DNA from: Ryuthela nishihirai
Taxonomy: Eukaryota > Arthropoda > Arachnida > Araneae > Heptathelidae
Direction of reading: 5' to 3'
Assembly: GCA_038380435.1 (NCBI GenBank)
Contig: JAWZYU010000013.1
Coordinates: 14,645,901 to 14,709,900 of the forward strand
Length of the DNA: 64,000 nt
The notes under the pieces are model-generated. The model worked only from the letters and a program-made list of their open reading frames with translations. It did no database searches and had not been told where the DNA came from. Positions 9,787-20,697 of this stretch are shown in pieces (position 1 is the first letter of the stretch; every line of letters begins with the position of its first letter). A program made the position numbers and the translations under genes.

Positions 9787-10984
9787 AGATCCCGATGAAA
9801 GTTTCCCGAATTTTCATTCCTTTGGTAACAGTATTTTTCAATATGTCCTATTCGGCCACAAAAGTTACAAGTGATAGTTTCTCTCTTTTGTTTAACCAAA
9901 GTTTTAGGTCTAGTGTTATGGTTCGAAGCTTGACGTGGCAAAAAGTCTCTACTTCGTTCATATTCTATAGTTCTAGGCGCGTTCGGCGCAAATTGTCGGG
10001 ACCATGTAAATTCCGGTCGTGCGGGAGTCATTCTACGCGACTCAACCTGATATCGCTGCTTTGGCGGGAATGGCATCCATTGTTGGTTATGTGTTATTTG
10101 CTGCAGATTCTCTTCTTGCAGTGTATTGCTGAGCCAATTTGACTAACTCTGAAACTGAATTTACGTTTCATACTTCTAGGAATTCTCTAATGGGCAAAAG
10201 TAATTGAGACAAAATGCAATTTACCATATCAATTTCAGCGGCATCAACATCGTACAGCTGGTATAACTCTACTGTATCCCATATAAATTTTTCTATGTCA
10301 TCTCTTTCCCTTTGTCTTCGTGAAAACAACTCTGTAGCTAGTTCTGTAAAATCATTATAAGCCGGATATATGTCCATGATTTCGTTTTTAAATTCTTCCC
10401 AAAGTTCTATGCCATGACGACATCCTACGTTATTCCACCATTGCTTAGCACATCCAATTAGGCAAGATACTGCTAAAACAACTTTTTTGTTGCTTGGCAC
10501 TTCATGTAAACGGAAGTGCTCCTCCATGGACTTGACAAATGTCCATGATGACGGACGTTTCGAACCTCATCTCAGGTAAAGGCCAATTAACATAAGGACT
10601 ATAGTTAATGGATGGGTTGGCAAATCGTCGTTGTGGCGGTTGAAAATACTATGTTCTATCGCTTGCTTCTGGCGGAACAGAAAATGGAACCTTACGTTCA
10701 AAGTTTCTTCGTTGGTGAACTGACGTAGCATTGTCAGCAAATTTAGGGGTTGTTGTCGTTCCCCTTTTCTCCCGATTATCATCAAGCAGATTCATTAGCA
10801 CTTCTGCTTCCATCATTACATCTTGCAATCTACCCTTTACTCTTTCTATGTCGGGAGTCATTATGGCGGAATCGGCCATATTGTTAGCAGACATGTTTAG
10901 CGGTCTGCCGAAATTTTGAATTTTGGAAATTTTGAAAACCTTTTTTAATCTTGAGCAGCGCTCAAAGGTACTACTATACAACAA
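9783..10984 (-). pseudogene. Gag: capsid and nucleocapsid, interrupted
   Basis: Read on the minus strand from 10984. The N-terminal piece (10649-10984) carries a predicted helical segment (IERVKGRLQDVMMEAEVLM). The capsid piece (10168-10527) has the Ty3/Gypsy-type capsid text CAKQWWNN and WEEFKNEI. The nucleocapsid piece (9783-10076) has one CCHC zinc knuckle, CNFCGRIGHIEKYC. The three pieces lie in different frames. A frame change falls near 10660-10780, a TGA near 10567, and stops near 10168 and 10090. This copy cannot make intact Gag unless frameshifting is used. The family would form particles that package its RNA. Confidence 0.8.
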
Positions 10985-11310
10985 TACTAAAGCTATAACT
11001 AAGCTTACAAAAATATAAATTTGCGTATAAAAAAATTTTTCTTATCGTCCTACGTACTTGTGTGCCCGGACACTTCTAATCATTACATACGACAAATATC
11101 TTAAATATTCAGCAATATCTACGCTGAAACTTCAGTACCTTTGAATAATACACAAAAAAATGTTAAGCTACTTGCTCAACAAAAATTTTCGGCTTAAGCT
11201 GCCGTTAAATCTATAACTAGTACATACAACTACTGAGCTAAAAAAAAATTACTATCTTTGACAATCATACAAAATTTATCCACAAATATATATACTATCT
11301 TTAAATACTG

Positions 11311-11333
11311 TCGAGTCCCTGTTCGCTGCGCCA
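11311..11333 (-). promoter_or_regulatory. tRNA primer-binding site
   Basis: On the minus strand TGGCGCAGCGAACAGGGACT lies 17 bp downstream of the 5' LTR. It resembles the complement of a tRNA-Lys 3' end (TGGCGCC-x-GAACAGGGAC), with a small insertion. The exact tRNA is inferred. Confidence 0.65.
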
Positions 11334-11350
11334 CATCTTTTATTTCACTC

Positions 11351-12035
11351 TGTAATGCTCCAAACAAATGCAAAATACTTGAAGTTTTTATGCTCCGGAT
11401 AGCTTAGACGGGCGCCGGGCAATAATTAACAAATTGCCAAAAGTAGAATAAGTTGATAATAAGTTGATTTAGGGTTCAAATACCAGCGAGCGTTAATAAG
11501 TAAGAATCAAAATGATTGTCAAGTAAATATAATTGAAAAATCCTTAATTCGCGTTGCTCAAGAGAAAAAAACTGTACAGACTCAAAATGTTTTAATATAA
11601 CAAAACAAATTTATTTCCAAAATAATTCAACTCACCAAGACATCAATGAAGAAACATAACTCCTGTGCTACACGCACTGTGCTTGGTGCTACGCACCTTG
11701 TGCTCGTGCACTCACTTGTGCTTAGTGCTTCTCTCTACTCCCCAAGTGACTCGCAGGCCACTGGTTTTTGACAATGAGCCGGCGCATGCCGGGAAAGACA
11801 TTTGCATACTATGATGAACGACGCAAGCTATGACGCAAGAGGGGGCGTGTCCTTTGCACGCGCTTTAACGGTACAGTTGGAAGATCGGAGTTGCGGTGCA
11901 TGCGCAACTCCTAGAAACTTGAAAACGAGTGCTGTGATGCCAAAAAGGAAATAAAAAATCCCCAAAATGATAAATATAACGTAAATTAAACAAAACTGGT
12001 TAAGGTAAAGCAAAAGTGAACGATGGGGCATCACA
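11351..12035 (-). repeat. 5' LTR
   Basis: 685 bp, upstream relative to gag. It should hold the element's promoter, though no TATA box stands out. Differences from the 3' LTR are single-base substitutions, for example near 11358, 11493 and 11883. Confidence 0.95.
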
Positions 12036-12445
12036 GGGGGGGAAGTCAACATTCCCGATGTCCCTAGCTTTCATTTGACATACAACTTGTCATGCTCCCC
12101 TAGTTTTCAAAAGATGTATAGTAGAACAGTTCTAATATTTTCCCCTTTTTGGAGGGGGAAGAAGGCATGGAGGGTATTTTTATAACCTGTGACACCCCCT
12201 CCCCCAATGTCCCAAGCTTTCATTTGATGCACTGCCTGTTACTTTCACCCCTCACATTCCAAAGATATGGTGGAACAATTGTTTTTACATTCCCCTATTT
12301 TTTTTGGGGGGGGGGGAGAAGTCATAGTGATAAATGTTTTATTGTCTATGAGACTCCTCACTTCACAAGCTATCATTTGACACATAAATATTGTTAAGTT
12401 TGTCCATCATGTTCAAAAAGTATGGTGGAACAACTGTTTTGACAA
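12036..12445. repeat. Diverged tandem repeat array, right part
   Basis: Continues the array begun at 6650. Three further units carry AGCTTTCATTTGA or CTATCATTTGACAC, an AAAGATATGGTGGAACAA-like block and a CCCCTATTTT-to-G run (near 12140, 12295). Removing the LTR element restores one continuous array of roughly five units. Confidence 0.7.
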
Positions 12446-12938
12446 ATCCACAAACTGACAAATGTCAAGCGAAAAGCAATAGTTAGATGGGTAATAATAG
12501 ATTGTTGTTTCCATCATTAACTGTCTGTCTGTTGTCATTTACCTGTTAATTTTCTATAAAAGCATTTGTTCTTGTAGTGGATTCTTTATAAAACATCCCT
12601 TTTGGCATGCTGCTTCATCAAAATTTTCAGTTTTGCAGAAAAATGTGCTTCCATTATTTTGATCTGTTCCTGCATGTAATGATGATTTTCTTTATTGTAT
12701 TAAAAATATTGAGCTTTATTGCTTTTTCACTTGAAAATTAAAAGAAAATATGTATGTGTATAAAAATGACTGATTTTTAAAATGTGGATTTTTTTTGCCA
12801 TCTTGTATATTATGATTTAGTTTTTGTAAACTTTTAAAGTTGAATATTTTATATTTTGTGTTAAGTTTAAAACTATATCTGTCCCATTTCAAAATCATTC
12901 AAATGCAAGCATAAAATTGATTATCTATGGTTTTGCAG
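12446..12938. other. Intron end before the first recognised exon
   Basis: AT-rich sequence with no repeat or coding match recognised. It ends in GGTTTTGCAG at 12929-12938, a normal splice acceptor. Confidence 0.5.
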
Positions 12939-12997
12939 TTGAGTGGTTCAAACACTTCACTTGAAACACAAGTAGAAGGAGAAATGTCAGAGGATAA
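12939..12997 (+). CDS. DEPDC5: DEPDC5/Iml1 exon 1 of 8 in the window
   Basis: A 59 bp exon between TTTTGCAG and GTAAGT. It reads LSGSNTSLETQVEGEMSED and leaves two bases for the next exon, which completes an Asn codon. The peptide is polar and low in conservation, fitting the linker before the DEP domain, so it rests on the splice sites and on phase with exon 2, not on similarity. Exons further 5' (the long N-terminal and middle regions of the protein) are upstream of the window. Confidence 0.6.
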
Positions 12998-12999
12998 GT

Positions 13000-13319
13000 A
13001 AGTTTTCTCTTTTAAGATAATAAGAACATATAAATTCAATGTAATTGTTGTAAAAGTTCAGTGCAGGCCTCTTTTAACATTAATATATAAGTAAGAATCA
13101 TGAAAAAAATTCCATTATTTTAGTGATTTGAAGAAATTATATTTGATAATCCTAATTAAAAGAAGACACAGGATTGGTGCATTCTTTATTGTAGGAACAT
13201 TGCTTAAGAAGTGTATTGCAAAAACGAAGTAATTTTGTGATCCACACAGTAGTCAACATCTTGCACCAAGCAATTTTGTAAACAAAATTTTTGTGGAAGA
13301 AAATTTAAGAAAAGATATA
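13000..13319. other. Intronic sequence, nothing recognised
   Basis: AT-rich start of the 7.5 kb intron between exons 1 and 2. No elements were recognised before the MITE at 13320. Confidence 0.5.
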
Positions 13320-13760
13320 CAGGGTGAATCTGAAAAAGTGGGCAAAACTTTACGGGGTGGTAGAACGCAGCTATACAAGCAATATTCATCATAGAATGTA
13401 TGGTCGGAACGCAAGCGGTGAGAAGTTAAAAGGTAGTTTTCCACTGTCACATTTAAAGAATGAACACAAGAAGGAGAGGAGATACTTCAGAAAACATTTT
13501 ATTAACAGGAATGTAATTGAGGTACATGCTCAAAGAAATTGCTCGAAAGAGCTGCCGCCAGCTGTAATGCAGGCTTCACACCTGCGGGATAGGGACCGAC
13601 GCACATTTGCGAAGACACCAGGCACCCTTTTATACCATTTCCAATGCCACCTAGCGGCTCACCGTTTGCGTTCCGCCCATACTTTCTATGACGAATATTG
13701 CTCGTATAGCTGCGTTCTACCACCCCGTAAAGTTTTGCCCACTTTTTCAGATTCACCCTG
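13320..13760. mobile_element. Long-TIR MITE with CAGGGTG ends
   Basis: The 441 bp element has inverted arms of about 105 bp. The ends are CAGGGTGAATCTGAAAAAGT and its complement. The arms share GGGCAAAACTTTACGGGGTG and GTAGAACGCAGCTATAC. It is flanked by TA (or TATA), as for Tc1/mariner-superfamily insertions. Open frames in the arms (13324-13773 and 13502-13756) are mirror images of the same DNA and not genes. The similarity of the arms suggests recent activity. Confidence 0.85.
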
Positions 13761-14682
13761 TATAGTAATTTAAAATTAATTACTTAAAAGCAGAAAAAAA
13801 AAAGAAATAATAGTGATTTCAAAACAACTTTATTCCATCTTTTGATGCTTACTAAGTGGTCTGTTTTCTAGGTTATAAATTATAAAAATTTGTCTTTTGT
13901 TATTGTGATGTGACTGTGGATCAAAGGGGCCTAGGTTTAAACCTCAAATAAGGCATGGATGTTTCTGGTGTTCTCTTTCTGCTCAGGTTTCATTTTCCTC
14001 ATATACTTTCTCTAAGACTTATTGACAGGTCCCTGTCAGGTCTCTGTGGCAAGCAGCTGCTTGATTGGTAATTTATTATATATTTATTAATGTGCCCATC
14101 TGTTCTTTCAGGCTTCTTATTGTTTTAACAACATAGGCAACATTATTTAAGTTGTTCATTAAATCATTATCAGGATAAGAACCAGTTTTAAAATACTCCT
14201 TCAGTATATTTATTTTTTTATTTTTTAAAGAACATGAAGAACAGAGATAATCTGTAAGTTTTTGGCTTGTGTTGTTATCTCATAAACATACAAACACAAA
14301 CAAGGACAAGCCCATTGGCTTAGCAGTCACATTCCTAACCACTACACCAGTTAGGGCTTTATATATTCAGTAAGACTACCAGAATTGCAAAATTAAAATT
14401 TTTCATCATATTTAAGAGAGTATCATTCTGCAGGAGGATATAAATTTGAAGTATTGCATATCTTGGAATTGATATTTTCACTTAATACACTTGAATGATG
14501 TTTCTGATGAATTTTTTTAAAGGTTTTATTAATGAAGAGCTTAGAATATCTTGCCTCAATACATAATTTATACATAATATTTATTTCTTTATTAAAATAT
14601 TTGTTATTCAATAGTGTTGAGCCTGTAAGAAAAGAAGTTTCATGGTAGAAATTAAGCATTTTTTATTATGGGTGGAATCAAA
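13761..14682. other. Intronic sequence with one SINE-2-like repeat
   Basis: Mostly unassigned AT-rich sequence. About 14285-14365 on the minus strand resembles SINE-2, with an A-box-like TGGTGTAGTGGTTAGGAATG and a CTGCTAAGCCAATGGG arm. Nothing else was recognised. Confidence 0.45.
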
Positions 14683-14696
14683 TGGAATTGTATTAT

Positions 14697-15629
14697 AACA
14701 GATTTAACACAGCTGAGTTAAATTAAAAAACTTAATCACTATCCAAGCTGTTTTATTATTGTTTCTTTCCTGTTGCATGGATCACACAGTGGTATTTAGA
14801 CCACCATAACTTGACATGTTTTGATTATTAACGTCTTCTTCAGAAGTTGAGTAAACAGTTCTACTTCGGAGATTGTATGCCTGTGAGTTGTTGTGCAGCT
14901 GAGTCGTTTGATTTGCAGCAGGTGGCACTGTTGTGGTTTGTGGTCCTACCCATGTGTCTCGGGTAGGGATGGGGGGGGTATGGTTGTTTTAGCAGTGCTG
15001 CACTGATCCAGGAGCAGTTTCCATGGATGGGGTGGGTGATAGATTTCTTCGTTGCAGCACACTTCTCTATTTTGGAAGAGTGGTCTGTAATACCAGAATG
15101 GCTCCACAATTTGACCTAACACCAAAATTATTTGTGCCCCCCCCCCCCCAACTAAATTTCAACTGGATCTCACTGAACAACTGGTGATATACTAAAATAG
15201 AGAAGTGTCTGCAATGAAAAAATATACCACCCACCCCACCCATGGAAACTGCTCCTGGATCAGCACAGCACTGCTGAAGCAATCACACCCCCACCCCTAC
15301 CTGAGGCACATGGGCAGGACCACGAAACGGCAACAACGCCACCTGCTGAAAACCATACAGCGCAGCTACACAACAACTCACATGCATACAATCTCTGAAG
15401 TACAACTGTTTACCCAACTTCTGAAGAAGATGCTAATAGTCAAAACATGTCAAGTTACGGTGATCTAAATACCATTATATGACCCGTGCAATAGGATAGG
15501 ACTTACTTCATATATTTCGACAAGAAGTGACTAACATCCCTACTATCCTGTATCACCGATCAAGATGCTATTTTGATCTACTGGAACAATAATAAAACAG
15601 CTTGGATAGTGATTAAGTTTTTTAATATT
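14697..15629. mobile_element. PLE-2 copy 1: palindromic Penelope-like insertion
   Basis: A head-to-head inverted dimer. The left arm reads on the minus strand and the right arm on the plus strand, and they meet near 15150. Shared blocks include CATGGAAACTGCTCCTGGAT, GTTTAC and ACATGTCAAGTTA. The insertion is flanked by identical 14 bp target duplications TGGAATTGTATTAT (14683-14696 and 15630-15643). Each arm holds a C-terminal reading frame ending YNLRSRTVY-like, then a hammerhead-like motif (degenerate here) and a 3' UTR. No reverse transcriptase is present. The class is inferred from this architecture and from shared ends with 59776-60251. Confidence 0.75.
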
Positions 15630-15643
15630 TGGAATTGTATTAT

Positions 15644-16354
15644 TTATATAAGCTGATTTTTTGTAGACTTGGTTCAATGACATTTCAGTACTTTCAGTAA
15701 ATATCCCTAAGAGGGATTTAATAGAAGAGATGATATAATATTATATTTAATAGAAGATATGATCTTAAATTTCTTGGTATTTATTTCAATTGAAAAGGAA
15801 GTTATCACTCTTAGTTTAACATTAATATTAAATTCAGAGGAAAAATTGTCCTGAACCAAGAGTGATATGAACCCATGACCTTCTTTTAATATGTCAGGTG
15901 CTCTGACCACTGAGCTTTTGCTGCCACATTTATTAAACAATGTCACCTTTAAAGGTAAACATTGTTTATAAGCCTGGACTGGATTATGTATTTTTATAGA
16001 GTATATGCCAAAAAATGGAACATGAATTTCTATTTTTTTATTAATGTTTCTTTTGCTGTGCTAGCAGCACTAACCTGTACCTATACTCTCAATCTGCAGT
16101 GCCTGGCACTAGAAGATTGAAAGAGACACCAACAGTGCTTAGGATTGACTACACTTGGAACTATTGCATTTTGTGAAATCTTCCATCTGGCTTCGCAGTT
16201 CTTTCAAGTTTTTCTCTTGATATAGCAATTTGCAGTTCTTTTAAATATTGAAAAAGGACATCAAATTAAAAAAAAACCAGATCATATAAAAAAAAAAGAT
16301 TCTAGTGTCTCAAAATATAGATTTCATGAAACATCTCAGGCAAGGAATCCATTG
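15644..16354. other. Intronic sequence with one SINE-3-like repeat
   Basis: About 15850-15925 on the minus strand reads as a tRNA-like block: AGCTCAGTGGTCAGAGCACC, a CTGACATATT anticodon-arm region and the B-box-like GGTTCATATCA. A related block lies at 41078-41150. The rest is unassigned. Confidence 0.45.
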
Positions 16355-16797
16355 TCAATATAGACCGCCTTCTCGCGGTGCAGACCGTTAGTACCTTTCA
16401 AAAGAGATATTCTCTTGTGGAAGTGAACAGAAGGAGAGAGCTGCCAGTATAGTTCGGCCTACTGATCTGGGCAGCTCTGGCTACTTTTTTTTTTCTACCC
16501 TGCTGAGCAGTGGCCAACCACACAGGGTCCTGTTGCTGACCATATAAAGCCACTGGACTGAATTATGGCTCTGAGCTTGATTATGGATCCTGAATTTGAT
16601 GCACTGGTGGGCTTCTGTGGAGGGAAAATCTTCCGCTGTGTTTTCTGTTTGTCGGTTGACAGCCCCAAGTGAATAGATTTACAGGATATGTTTATCAGCT
16701 GGTGGATAATCCTGAGCAGAGGTCATCGCAGACACCTGAACTCTTTGCTTCTATTGGCATCGTCAAATTCTACATTGGAGGAAGTCTTCCAGTGTAG

Positions 16798-17703
16798 ATG
16801 GCTTCAGCCTTTAGTGGTGGGGGAACGGGTCTTTGCCCCATGTCTGCGATTAGGGGGCTGTTTGATATTGTCGGCATTCCCTCTCTCAATAAACATAGTT
16901 TCTTTAAACATCCCACTAATCATTTTCTCTCCATAGATAGTTGGAATGTGAGGACTCTGCACAGAGCTTTTTCTCTTGATGTCCTCACTCAAGAATTCCA
17001 CCATTATAATTTAGATGTTCTCAGCTTGCAAAAGACCAGATGGACAGATAAAGGTCAGATTCTTAAAAATAATCTTAAATTTCTCTTTTCAGGGAGGAAC
17101 GATAATAAACATCACCAAGGAGTGGGTCTGCTTCTCAGCAGACACACTAGTGATGCTCTTCTAGGATATGAGTGCATTAATGAAAGGTTTCTTACAGCAA
17201 AATTTCAGACAAGCGTTAAAGACTTGAATGTTATCTGCTGTTATGCCCCCATTGAGGATGCCAATGAGATTGAGAAGGATAGGTTTTACAGACAACTTCA
17301 GGATATTTTGATTTCTGTCAAGAAAGGAGATATTACCCTTGTTCTAGGTGACTTCAATGCCAAAGTTGGTACTGATTCTGACCTTTGGGGAGGAGTGATA
17401 GGCTCTTTTGGTATTGGTAGTTGCAATGGGCAACATCTACTACAGGTAAGTAAACTCAATAGTTTCAGAATAACTAACACTTATTACAAACACCATGGCA
17501 TACATAAGTACACATGGGTTTCACCTAATGGGCTGCATAACAATATGATTGATTATATATTAATTAACAGCAAATGGGCTAGTTCTGTTAGGAATACCAG
17601 GTCATATAGGGGAGCTGAAATTGGATCTGACCATTATCTTGTTAAAAGTGTCTTGCAACTTAAACTTTTAAAGTGTTGTGCTAGGGTTAAAAATGATAGA
17701 TAG
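16798..17703 (+). CDS. LINE-B endonuclease domain (premature end)
   Basis: 301 codons from ATG at 16798. Visible AP-endonuclease motifs in order: WNVRTLHR (metal-binding Asn), QKTRW (the family normally has QETRW, so the catalytic Glu is Lys here), CYAPIED, LGDFNAKVG, NNMIDYILIN and GSDHYLV with the C-terminal catalytic Asp-His. This enzyme would nick target DNA to prime reverse transcription. The frame stops at 17703, where the protein should continue into the reverse transcriptase. The E-to-K change and the stop mean this copy cannot nick. Confidence 0.85.
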   Translation: MASAFSGGGTGLCPMSAIRGLFDIVGIPSLNKHSFFKHPTNHFLSIDSWNVRTLHRAFSLDVLTQEFHHYNLDVLSLQKTRWTDKGQILKNNLKFLFSGRNDNKHHQGVGLLLSRHTSDALLGYECINERFLTAKFQTSVKDLNVICCYAPIEDANEIEKDRFYRQLQDILISVKKGDITLVLGDFNAKVGTDSDLWGGVIGSFGIGSCNGQHLLQVSKLNSFRITNTYYKHHGIHKYTWVSPNGLHNNMIDYILINSKWASSVRNTRSYRGAEIGSDHYLVKSVLQLKLLKCCARVKNDR

Positions 17704-19811
17704 AAATGATGTCATTATGATAGGTTACTTAGTCATTGTTACTTAGTCATCATGATAGGTTACTTAGTCATTATGACAGTCATGGTATGCTTACTACTGA
17801 AGTTGAGGAAGAATGGAATCATTTTAAACAGGCTTTTTTGGACACTAACAGTACTCTTTTAGGAAAAAAAGAAGCAGAGGAGGCTGAATTATCAGAGTGA
17901 TAAGGCACTTGAGCTTATTTCGGAAAGAAAGAACTGCAGGAATGTTCTTAATCAATAACCTACTAGTCCTAATGGAAAGGATTACAGAGAGCTTTATACA
18001 CGTGTAAAAGATCAGTTAGCTGCTGATAAGAATCTTTGGCTTGATGACTTGGCTGACAAAGCCGAGCAAGCAGTTAGACAGCACAACAGCAGAGAGCTGT
18101 ACCAGATAGTTAATGTTTTGTGTGGTAGAAAACGGACAGGTATACAGGGATTGAAGGATAAACAAGGTAAGGTTATAGAAGGTGAGGATTCTGTCATTGC
18201 TAGGTGAGCTGAGCATTTCAGTGATATTCTAAACAATGCGGTTAGTTCTATTCCCATTGTTTGCAATGATGATAGATGCCATTGGTGGCTTTAATGTTGG
18301 CCCTATAACATAATCTGAAGTTATTTTGGCTGTTTCTAAACTTAAACTACATAAATCCCCAGAGGTAGATGAAATTACTACGGAAATGCTTAGAGCTGGG
18401 AATGTTTTGGTTACCACTTGGATGACTGAAATTCTGAATATCTTTTATGGTAAAGGCATGGTTCCTAAGGATTTTACCAGAGCTATTGTTATCACTATTT
18501 TCAAAAAAGGTAATCGCAGTTCTTGTGATAATTATAGGGGTATCAGCCTACTCTCTGTTCCAGGTAAAGTTCTTTCCATGATTGTGCTTAATAGAATTAA
18601 GAATCTGGTTGACAGTCAATTGCATGATGAGCAATGTGGATTCAGAAGTGGTAGGGAATGTGTGGATCAGATATTTTTCACTTAGGCAGATTCTTGAGAA
18701 ATGTTTAGAGTTTCAGAAACCTTTGGTTGCTAGCTTTTTTTATTCCAAAAAGGCTTTCGACTCTGTTGATTGCCATAATTTGTGGTTCATTGTGAGATCA
18801 TATGGTATACCAGACAAGTTAGTTAATATAATGAAAGCTCTCTATAATAACACTGAGTCGTGTGAGAATTGGTAAGTCTTGTAGCAATTGGTTTAGCATT
18901 ACTTCTGGTGTTCGACAAGGGTGCATTTTGTCTCCTTTCCTCTTTAGTTTTTGGTTATTGATTATGTTATGTGAAATTCACTTCAAGGGAAAGATTTTGG
19001 CCTTAAATGGACTGGAGATATGAAAATTTCTGATTTAGATTATGTTGATGATTTAGCCCTTTTGGCAAATGAAGTTGATGAGATGAACTCTTTCATTCGA
19101 GTTGTTGATGAGACTGGTAGTAGAGTAGGTTTGGTTATAAACAGAGAGAAAACTAAAGTGATGAAAATTGGTTAGGCAGGCTGTGATTCAGTTAATCTGA
19201 ATGGTTGCAGTCTTGAGCAGGTGTCACAGTTTAATTATCTTGGGAGCTATGTAACAGATACTGGTGATGTGCGGCATGAGGTTAACAGACGGATAGGGAT
19301 TGTTGCCGGGACTTTTAAGAACCTATGGAGAGTGTGGAGAAATAGGCGTATACACCTAAAGACTAAAATTAGACTGTATAATAGTTTGGTTCTTTCTAGG
19401 GTTAGTTATGGCAGTGAAACATGGACACTTTGTAAACAAGATAACAGGAAACTAGATGCTTTTGATTCTAGATGCTTACGTAGTATCTTGGGCATTAGGT
19501 GGTTCAACTTTGTAACTAATGATGAGGTTAGGCAAAGGAGTCTGCAACCTGCTTTAAGCAGCATATTGTGCAGAGAGAGACTCCGCTGGTTTGGCCATGT
19601 TGCCTGTATGGATAATTATAGATTGGCGAATAGGGTTATGAACAGTATGCCTAAAGGCTTCAGAAAGAGGGGGAGACCAAGGATGCAGTGGACAGACAAT
19701 GTCAAACAGGACCTTGTTAGAATTGGTGTGCAGTGGCCAGATGCAGCAGATGTAGCTCAGGACAGACTTGCTTGGAGAACTAAATTGCACAGTCTGGTTG
19801 GACATCCGTAG
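17704..19811 (+). pseudogene. LINE-B reverse transcriptase, frameshifted
   Basis: RT blocks appear in changing frames. In order they are KLHKSPEVDEITTEMLRAGN, FKKGNRSSCDNYRGISLLSV, HDEQCGFRSGRECVDQI, KKAFDSVDCHNLW, a GVRQGCILSPFLF block split by a shift, LDYVDDLALLANE (the catalytic YxDD box, YVDD here and YADD in the copy at 31.5 kb), VGLVINREKTKVMKIG, then an intact C-terminal frame (19221-19811). That last frame holds SYGSETWTLCKQDN, LRWFGHVACMDN and a closing DRLAWRTKLHSL. A direct duplication of a TAGGTTACTTAGTCATTATG-like unit lies near 17719-17778. Confidence 0.85.
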
Positions 19812-19849
19812 CCCATGGCTGCTTGAGGAGGAGGATGATGTTAAATAAT

Positions 19850-20530
19850 TTATTGACTTAAATCCTATCTGGGTTTGTTCTTTTTTTCTGATTTGTTTGA
19901 ACTTTCACTCTTTAAGGATTGCATTGGATAACATGGCTAACTTTAGAGATTCACTCCTACACTTACATTATTTATTTTGTGAGCTTTTTAAATAATTCAG
20001 TAATGGATTCCTTGCCTACACTGCTGTCTGTCATCAAATCTATACTGTGAGATGCTAGAAACTGTCTTTGTTTATAGTCTGTTTCGGCTATATTCTGATA
20101 GTTTCTACCCTTATATTTTGCTGTGTTTTGGCTTTTCAATGCAAAATTACTTCAACATTATACTTTTTTTAATAAATATTTTGTGGAGTATGCACTTTTA
20201 TATTTTCTAATTATTTTAAGGGAGTTTATACACTCATGCTCCTTAGGTTGAGCTTCTGCTGCAACAGATACATATAAACATTTCTTAAAGAAAAAAAATG
20301 TGTGAAAATGTTTATTATTTCTTCACTTTTCAGTATTTTAATAATGCCATAAATTTGATTTAATGTTCATTTTACAGTCTCATTAAAAAAAAGTAATAGC
20401 AAACTCATTTAGCTTTGATTTAGAATTAGTGCATCCAGGAAAAAAAAGGTTCTCTAAATCATTACAAACAATGCAGTTTCAACTTCTTTCTTTTTTAAAT
20501 GAAACTTAATTATTTCTTTTTACTTTCCAG
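19850..20530. other. Intronic sequence before exon 2
   Basis: AT-rich sequence without recognised elements. It ends in TACTTTCCAG (20521-20530), a good acceptor. Confidence 0.5.
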
Positions 20531-20605
20531 TTTTCCTACAGATACAAAACGATTATGTGAAACATCTCCTCATACTGAAATTATAGAAGCAATGAAGCAT
20601 AACCA
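20531..20605 (+). CDS. DEPDC5: DEPDC5/Iml1 exon 2 of 8 in the window
   Basis: A 75 bp exon between TTTCCAG and GTAAGT. It reads FPTDTKRLCETSPHTEIIEA and then MKHNQ. The EIIEAMKH segment is a close match to the sequence just upstream of the DEP domain in DEPDC5 proteins (from memory of the family). The phase joins cleanly to exon 1 (Asn codon) and exon 3 (Gln codon). Confidence 0.9.
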
Positions 20606-20697
20606 GTAAGTTTGAAAAAACAATTGTTACCATATACTGTAGTAAATAAAATGCACCTTTAAAATATGTAATACAGCTATAAAATAAAATGTTTATA

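Larger units (their letters stand above)
6915..12035 (-). mobile_element. Gag-only LTR retrotransposon (Gypsy-like), complete with both LTRs
   Basis: The two 685 bp LTRs (6915-7599 and 11351-12035) differ at only about a dozen positions by eye, so the insertion is young. Each LTR is bounded by TG...CA when read along the coding (minus) strand. A GGGGG 5 bp target duplication flanks the element. A primer-binding site follows the 5' LTR at 11311-11333 and a polypurine tract precedes the 3' LTR at 7600-7611. The 3.75 kb interior encodes gag fragments but no recognisable protease, reverse transcriptase, RNase H or integrase. It must have moved using proteins from another element. It lies inside the tandem array 6650-12440. 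Confidence 0.92.
16355..19843 (+). mobile_element. LINE-B (RTE-like) near-complete copy
   Basis: About 3.5 kb. It runs from a 5' leader shared with the minus-strand copies at 37.3 and 54.9 kb (AAAAGAGATATTCTCTT...) through an APE-type endonuclease and reverse transcriptase to the 3' end CCCATGGCTGCTTGAGGAGG plus a GAT tail. Compared with the copy ending at 37441, about 100 bp of the 5' leader is missing. Several stops and frameshifts make it non-functional, but it is the best template for the family here. RTE-like is inferred from gene order, the LRWFGHV C-terminus and the trinucleotide tail. Confidence 0.88.

Noticed and set aside
13324..13773. 149- and 84-codon overlapping frames on opposite strands
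   Set aside because: They are the two arms of a MITE inverted repeat and read the same DNA in mirror image.
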